From: Streptococcaceae bacterium
GTDB taxonomy: Bacteria > Bacillota > Bacilli > Lactobacillales > Streptococcaceae
Direction: 5' to 3'
Assembly: GCA_031279745.1 (NCBI GenBank)
Contig: JAITHN010000188.1
Coordinates: 1 to 8,650 of the forward strand
DNA length: 8,650 nt
The translations under genes and the position numbers were made by a program. The notes beneath the pieces were generated by a model. The model saw only the letters and a list, made by a program, of their open reading frames with translations, had not been told where the DNA came from and did no database searches. Shown here one piece after another: positions 6,266 to 8,650 of the stretch; the stretch's first letter is position 1, and the number at the start of each line of letters is the position of its first letter.

Positions 6266-6420
6266 GATAGCAATATTTCTTGAACAAAACAAGCGACCAT
6301 AAGGAATAATGAAGCACAAAAAATAGTGGGGAGTAAAATAAAGTGCTGACAAATCATTTTGGCTATCCAACAGATGGCAATCGCTTCTAATATGAACAAC
6401 CATACATTTTTACCTGTCAT
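6238..6420 (-). CDS. Putative 60-residue two-helix membrane protein, function unknown
   Basis: I do not recognise this protein. It has a short polar start (MTGKN), a hydrophobic helix at about 6-23 (VWLFILEAIAICWIAKMI), a short turn with His26, a second helix at about 28-50, and a basic polar tail (SKKAKNQND) consistent with an inside C-terminus. Four cysteines (17, 24, 35, 44) lie within or next to the helices, which is many for so small a protein. It has no ribosome binding site of its own; its ATG (6418-6420) lies 2 bases after the stop of a 20-codon ORF that has an excellent site, so translation by reinitiation is likely. Its stop lies inside the 25-bp terminator stem. It belongs to a unit with its own promoter (6533-6561). 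It could be a small transporter subunit, an accessory membrane peptide or a toxin-like protein; nothing here decides. Confidence 0.5.
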   Translation of the reverse strand: MTGKNVWLFILEAIAICWIAKMICQHFILLPTIFCASLFLMVACFVQEILLSKKAKNQND

Positions 6421-6422
6421 AA

Positions 6423-6485
6423 TTAAATTGTGATGGTATTACCAAGCCCTCCACCACCGAAAACAAATAAAATAATTTCTAACAT
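6423..6485 (-). CDS. 20-codon micro-ORF with a near-perfect ribosome binding site
   Basis: GGAGGTGA at 6492-6499 lies 6 bases before ATG (6483-6485), the strongest translation start in this part of the window. The frame encodes MLEIILFVFGGGGLGNTITI and stops at TAA (6423-6425), two bases before the ATG of the 60-codon ORF. The peptide has a short hydrophobic run (residues 2-9) and four consecutive glycines. It may be a leader peptide that drives or controls the downstream ORF, or a functional membrane micropeptide. The downstream ORF is in the -1 frame and is closed by a TAA a few codons upstream of its ATG, so a frameshift fusion would need to occur in a window of about 15 bases; reinitiation is simpler. 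Confidence 0.5.
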   Translation of the reverse strand: MLEIILFVFGGGGLGNTITI

Positions 6486-6532
6486 TGTTGCTCACCTCCA
6501 AACTGCTAACCTTTATGATGGCTTCTATTACG

Positions 6533-6561
6533 ATTGTACACAGAACACGCATAATTGCAAA
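6533..6561 (-). promoter_or_regulatory. Promoter of the 20-codon/60-codon ORF unit
   Basis: On the minus strand TTTGCA (6556-6561) and TACAAT (6533-6538) are 17 bases apart; TTGCAA at spacing 16 is an equal alternative. The start of transcription would be near 6526, about 40 bases before the micro-ORF ATG. The yebC terminator lies upstream, so this is a separate unit. Confidence 0.55.
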
Positions 6562-6628
6562 TTGTTTTTTTCAAAGGAAAAGCAACCTATTCAAGGAAAA
6601 CAAGGATTCGGAATTGGGAAAGTCATTT

Positions 6629-6669
6629 TAAAAATAAAAAGCAGGTTTAGACTCAGTCTAAACCCGCTT
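6629..6669 (-). terminator. Rho-independent terminator of yebC
   Basis: Arms 6656-6669 and 6639-6652 form a 14-bp stem with one G-U pair and a three-base loop, followed on the minus strand by TTTTTATTTTT. It starts 10 bases after the yebC stop. Confidence 0.9.
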
Positions 6670-6679
6670 GATCAATATC

Positions 6680-7396
6680 CTAATCCAATTCTACATTGTG
6701 GTACACTTTTTGAACATCTTCATCATCTTCCAATACATCAATGATTTTTTCGAACTGTTCAAGGTCATCACCTGTCAACGTAATTTCCGATTGTGGAATC
6801 ATTTCCAATTCTGTGACACCGAACTTTTCAATTCCTTTTGTTTTGAGTGCTTCTACCGCTGCATGCAAACTCTCAGGAGCCGTATAAACGACAATGTTTC
6901 CATCTTCTTCTTCTACATCACGAACATCAACATCCAACTCTATCAATGCTTCAAAGAAAGAATCCGCATCTGTTCCAACAAATGTAATGACACCGCTGTT
7001 ATCAAATAAATAACTCACTGCACCACTTACACCCATGTTCCCATGATTTTTACTAAACGCAGCACGTACATTTGCCGCTGTACGATTAACATTGCTTGTC
7101 AACGTATCCACGATAATCATTGATCCGTTTGGTCCAAATCCTTCGTAACGGTTTTCTACAAAGGTTTCCTCTGTATTCCCTTTTGCTTTTTCAATCGCAC
7201 GATCAATAATATGGCGCGGCACTTCTGCTTGCTTCGCACGTTCCACGACAAACTTTAATTTTTGATTGGATTCAATATCAGGCTCTCCAGATTTTGCTGC
7301 AGCATAGATTTCAATCCCAAACTTTGAGTAAACTTTAGAGTTTGCTCCATCTTTTGCTGTCTTCTTCGCTACAATATTCGCCCATTTTCGTCCCAT
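6680..7396 (-). CDS. yebC: YebC/PmpR family protein (YeeI-like, YebC2 type)
   Basis: A 238-residue cytosolic protein of the YebC/TACO1 family, normal in length. The start MGRKWANIVAKKTAKDGANSKVYSKFGIEIYAAAKSG is the family N-terminal domain; the form MGRKWANI rather than MAGHSKWANI marks the YeeI-like group. EVPRHIIDRAIEKAKG (58-73) and YEGFGPNGSMIIVDTLTSNVNRTAANVRAAFSKNHG (84-119) are the other hallmark blocks; domains 2 and 3 follow, with acidic DVRDVEEEDG and a C-terminal EDDEDVQKVYHNVE. Family members were long annotated as transcription regulators; more recent work links them to translation through difficult stretches such as polyproline. The ATG at 7394-7396 has GGAG at 7407-7410, 10 bases away. 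It is a single-gene unit with a leader of about 95 bases. Confidence 0.95.
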   Translation of the reverse strand: MGRKWANIVAKKTAKDGANSKVYSKFGIEIYAAAKSGEPDIESNQKLKFVVERAKQAEVPRHIIDRAIEKAKGNTEETFVENRYEGFGPNGSMIIVDTLTSNVNRTAANVRAAFSKNHGNMGVSGAVSYLFDNSGVITFVGTDADSFFEALIELDVDVRDVEEEDGNIVVYTAPESLHAAVEALKTKGIEKFGVTELEMIPQSEITLTGDDLEQFEKIIDVLEDDEDVQKVYHNVELD

Positions 7397-7497
7397 TTAC
7401 TTCTAACTCCTAAAAACGCCTGTTTCAAAGCTTTTTCCAACAAGCCCTGCTCTATGATTAAGCAATTTGTACAAGCTAATTTGATCTACCTTTGTTT

Positions 7498-7527
7498 ATT
7501 ATACCTTGGAGTATCAAGGAGTGTCAA
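7498..7527 (-). promoter_or_regulatory. Consensus promoter of yebC
   Basis: TTGACA (7522-7527) and TATAAT (7498-7503), both perfect, are separated by 18 bases on the minus strand. Transcription would start near 7491. The slightly long spacer is filled by an inverted repeat described separately. Confidence 0.85.
7504..7519 (-). promoter_or_regulatory. Possible operator: CCTTG-N6-CAAGG dyad in the yebC promoter spacer
   Basis: CCTTG and CAAGG (7504-7508 and 7515-7519) form a perfect dyad that fills 16 of the 18 bases between -35 and -10. Dyads placed in long spacers are typical of MerR-family sites. No such regulator is in the window, so this is an inference from position only. Confidence 0.35.
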
Positions 7528-7537
7528 GGAGTATCGT
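7508..7537 (+). repeat. Three tandem 10-bp repeats over the yebC -35 region
   Basis: GGAGTATCAA (7508-7517), GGAGTGTCAA (7518-7527) and GGAGTATCGT (7528-7537) follow each other without gaps. The period is about one helical turn, which would place bound protein on one face of the DNA. The middle unit contains the -35 box. Confidence 0.7.
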
Positions 7538-7564
7538 TTCAATTTTGTTATTTTATTACCGTGC

Positions 7565-7576
7565 TCCCGTACGGGA
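7565..7576. other. 12-bp perfect palindrome TCCCGTACGGGA
   Basis: A GC-rich 12-bp palindrome inside AT-rich DNA, about 40 bases upstream of the yebC -35. It could be a protein binding site; no role is shown by the context. Confidence 0.4.
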
Positions 7577-7584
7577 TAAGATCG

Positions 7585-7626
7585 TAAACAAAATTGTCTC
7601 TATTCCAATAGTTCGGAATAGAGACA
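7585..7626 (-). terminator. Terminator-like hairpin in the yebC-protease intergenic region
   Basis: Arms 7595-7606 and 7615-7626 form a perfect 12-bp stem with an 8-base loop. On the minus strand it is followed by ATTTTGTTT, an imperfect T-tract. No intact minus-strand gene precedes it, only the possible relic at 7658-7756. Confidence 0.45.
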
Positions 7627-7657
7627 TTCAATATAACAAATTGAAAAGTTCTAAAGC

Positions 7658-7756
7658 TTATATATTCGCAGCCATACATTCGCCTACAGGACGGCAAAAC
7701 GGGCCAATCGTTTCGTATATATTGGGTATGTACTCCGACCAAACTTCTTCTTTTAT
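7658..7756 (-). pseudogene. Possible relic of a minus-strand gene end
   Basis: A 32-codon open stretch reads IKEEVWSEYIPNIYETIGPF and continues to CMAANI and a TAA (7658-7660), with no start codon near its beginning and an in-frame TAA just before it (7757-7759). Upstream of that stop the same frame reads LFLLASCLELLSLN back to a TAG at 7802-7804. The composition looks protein-like and a terminator-like hairpin begins 31 bases after the stop, as expected for a gene end. I cannot name a family; chance is a real alternative. Confidence 0.18.
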
Positions 7757-8100
7757 TTAATTCAGCGATAAAAGCTCTAGACAACTCGCTAGAAGAAACA
7801 ACTATCTTATTCGCCTTTCTGTATTTGATTCTATATTTTAGATATTGTTCGATTTTGAATCAATCTGTGATGAAGGTAGTAAATTTAGGGAAGGCTCTCC
7901 CCACTATCCAATTGTGTATATTATGCTGTAATTATCCAAATATTATTAGTAGAACTACTCTTGTTGGTAAAGTGCAGCCTCCTTAGCTCATCTTTGTAGA
8001 TGAATAAGAATAAATATCTCCTATAAAATAAGGATTGTTCGTGTTTCGGAAATAAGTCTTTGAAGTTTATGCGGAAATTAAGAAAAAATTATGAACGTTA
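7757..8100. other. AT-rich intergenic region without a supported gene
   Basis: Short open frames exist on both strands but none has a ribosome binding site or protein-like features. Small inverted repeats are seen, for example TCATCT-TTGT-AGATGA near 7990-8005 and AGTAG-AA-CTACT near 7949-7960, both too weak to call. It probably contains only upstream regulatory DNA for the gene at 8165. Confidence 0.5.
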
Positions 8101-8129
8101 TTGTCAGAATATTTTAACTATGAGAGAAT
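8101..8129 (+). promoter_or_regulatory. Possible promoter of the secreted protease gene
   Basis: TTGTCA (8101-8106) and GAGAAT (8124-8129) are 17 bases apart, giving a leader of about 29 bases. The -35 is good (5 of 6) and the -10 is moderate (4 of 6). Confidence 0.4.
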
Positions 8130-8164
8130 GCTAAGTAATCTATTTAAATTTTCGGAGGAACACT

Positions 8165-8650
8165 ATGTCCAATAAGTTAAAAAGCACACTCCTCTTGTCT
8201 GTACTGCTTTCGAGTACAGCAAGTACATTTTTATCCGCACCTCTCGTTGATCAGGCGGAAGAAGTAACTGCTCTGGCATCAACAAAGCCGGTCGAAGGGC
8301 ATCTTACAAACTCTGGGAAAAGCATTCACACAGCTGAGCAAGTTGGCGATGAAGCAGAAAAATTCATCGCTTCAAAGCATAAGTTAGCCACTCCAGAGTG
8401 GGAGGATGCACGTGACGTTCAACTGAAAGCTCAGGGAAAAAAAGTTGGAAAGATGACGGAAGCTCAAAAGAACGCTACGCCTATTCGTTGGATTGTTCAA
8501 CTGACAGAAGCCCCAGCTGATGATCAACTCAAAATTGATTTAGACGGAGATTCAGCTCTTAAAACGGTGAAAGAAAAAACAAAAAACGTCATCAATCGTC
8601 AGAAAAAAATCCGTGAAAAATTTGAGAAAAAGACAAAAACGAAAGCCCTG
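8165..8650 (+). CDS. N-terminal part of a secreted protein, probably a subtilisin-like (S8) cell-envelope protease
   Basis: The frame is open for 162 codons to the right edge, so only the N-terminus is present. ATG 8165 has GGAGG (8154-8158) 6 bases upstream. Residues 1-25 form a signal peptide: basic MSNKLK, hydrophobic STLLLSVLLSSTASTFLSA, with cleavage likely after Ala25 or later at ALA-S. A charged pro-region follows. At residues 107-117 PIRWIVQLTEAP matches the first strand of inhibitor-I9-type propeptides that precede subtilisin domains. The lysine-rich helix near 131-162 (ALKTVKEKTKNVINRQKKIR and onward) also fits large lactocepin- or Vpr-like proteases. The catalytic domain is outside the window, so the protease call rests on the propeptide alone; another I9-bearing exported protein is possible. 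It would act outside the cell, perhaps wall-anchored. Confidence 0.68.
   Translation, partial: MSNKLKSTLLLSVLLSSTASTFLSAPLVDQAEEVTALASTKPVEGHLTNSGKSIHTAEQVGDEAEKFIASKHKLATPEWEDARDVQLKAQGKKVGKMTEAQKNATPIRWIVQLTEAPADDQLKIDLDGDSALKTVKEKTKNVINRQKKIREKFEKKTKTKAL

Noticed and set aside
6140..6403. 87-codon minus-strand open frame overlapping the 60-codon membrane ORF
   Set aside because: It is another frame of the same DNA, lacks a start signal, and reads through both arms of the 25-bp stem.
6629..6669. Inverted repeats considered as mobile-element ends (with 6199-6252 and 7595-7626)
   Set aside because: The stems differ from each other in sequence, no target duplications flank them, and their positions fit terminators.
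6430..6744. 104-codon plus-strand open frame across the micro-operon promoter and yebC terminator
   Set aside because: It runs antisense to a promoter, a terminator and the end of yebC, with no ribosome site or recognisable domain.
7506..7760. 84-codon plus-strand open frame upstream of yebC
   Set aside because: No ribosome binding site, it starts in the tandem repeats of the yebC promoter and crosses the hairpin at 7595-7626; composition is not protein-like.
7548..7784. 78-codon minus-strand open frame in the yebC-protease gap
   Set aside because: It has no ribosome site and reads through the terminator-like hairpin and the palindrome; the alternative frame with a stop before the hairpin is more sensible.

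Overview
The window looks like a chromosomal stretch of a low-to-moderate GC Gram-positive bacterium of the Firmicutes, most likely the Lactobacillales (Enterococcaceae, Carnobacteriaceae or Aerococcaceae type). This rests on the ATP synthase a and c subunits, the ynzC-tkt and yqgQ-glcK neighbourhoods, strong GGAGG ribosome binding sites, TTG and GTG starts, and hairpin-plus-U terminators. Nothing in the window is a mobile element, CRISPR array or RNA gene. The genus cannot be fixed from sequence reading alone.

Layout. Positions 1-1084 (minus) hold the start of the F-ATPase operon: a TTGATA-N17-TATTAT promoter, atpB and atpE; the operon runs off the left edge. Positions 1186-3604 (minus) hold ynzC and transketolase tkt, ending in a hairpin terminator just upstream of the atp promoter. 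Positions 3641-5357 (minus) hold a three-gene unit: yqgQ, ROK glucokinase glcK (1-base overlap), and a membrane-anchored rhodanese-like protein in which Asp replaces the catalytic Cys; it ends in a strong terminator. Divergently, 5436-6265 (plus) holds 5-formyltetrahydrofolate cyclo-ligase, whose last codons carry an exact 22-bp tandem duplication, then a possible 55-codon membrane ORF joined by TGATG, then a 25-bp perfect-stem terminator. Converging on that stem, 6238-6561 (minus) is a compact unit with its own promoter: a 20-codon micro-ORF with a near-perfect ribosome binding site, then a 60-codon, two-helix, four-cysteine membrane ORF. Positions 6629-7527 (minus) hold a YebC-family gene with a terminator and a consensus TTGACA-N18-TATAAT promoter whose spacer is filled by an inverted repeat. 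Positions 7528-8100 are AT-rich and largely non-coding, with a palindrome, a terminator-like hairpin and a possible gene relic. At 8165 a secreted protein begins (signal peptide, inhibitor-I9-like propeptide), probably the N-terminus of a subtilisin-like cell-envelope protease cut by the right edge.

How the genes relate. The recognised genes are mostly housekeeping: energy coupling (F-ATPase), glucose phosphorylation (GlcK), the non-oxidative pentose phosphate pathway (Tkt), folate one-carbon recycling (cyclo-ligase) and a translation or transcription accessory factor (YebC family). The less ordinary content is in 5960-6560 (tandem duplication, three tiny ORFs, shared long stem) and in the yebC promoter.
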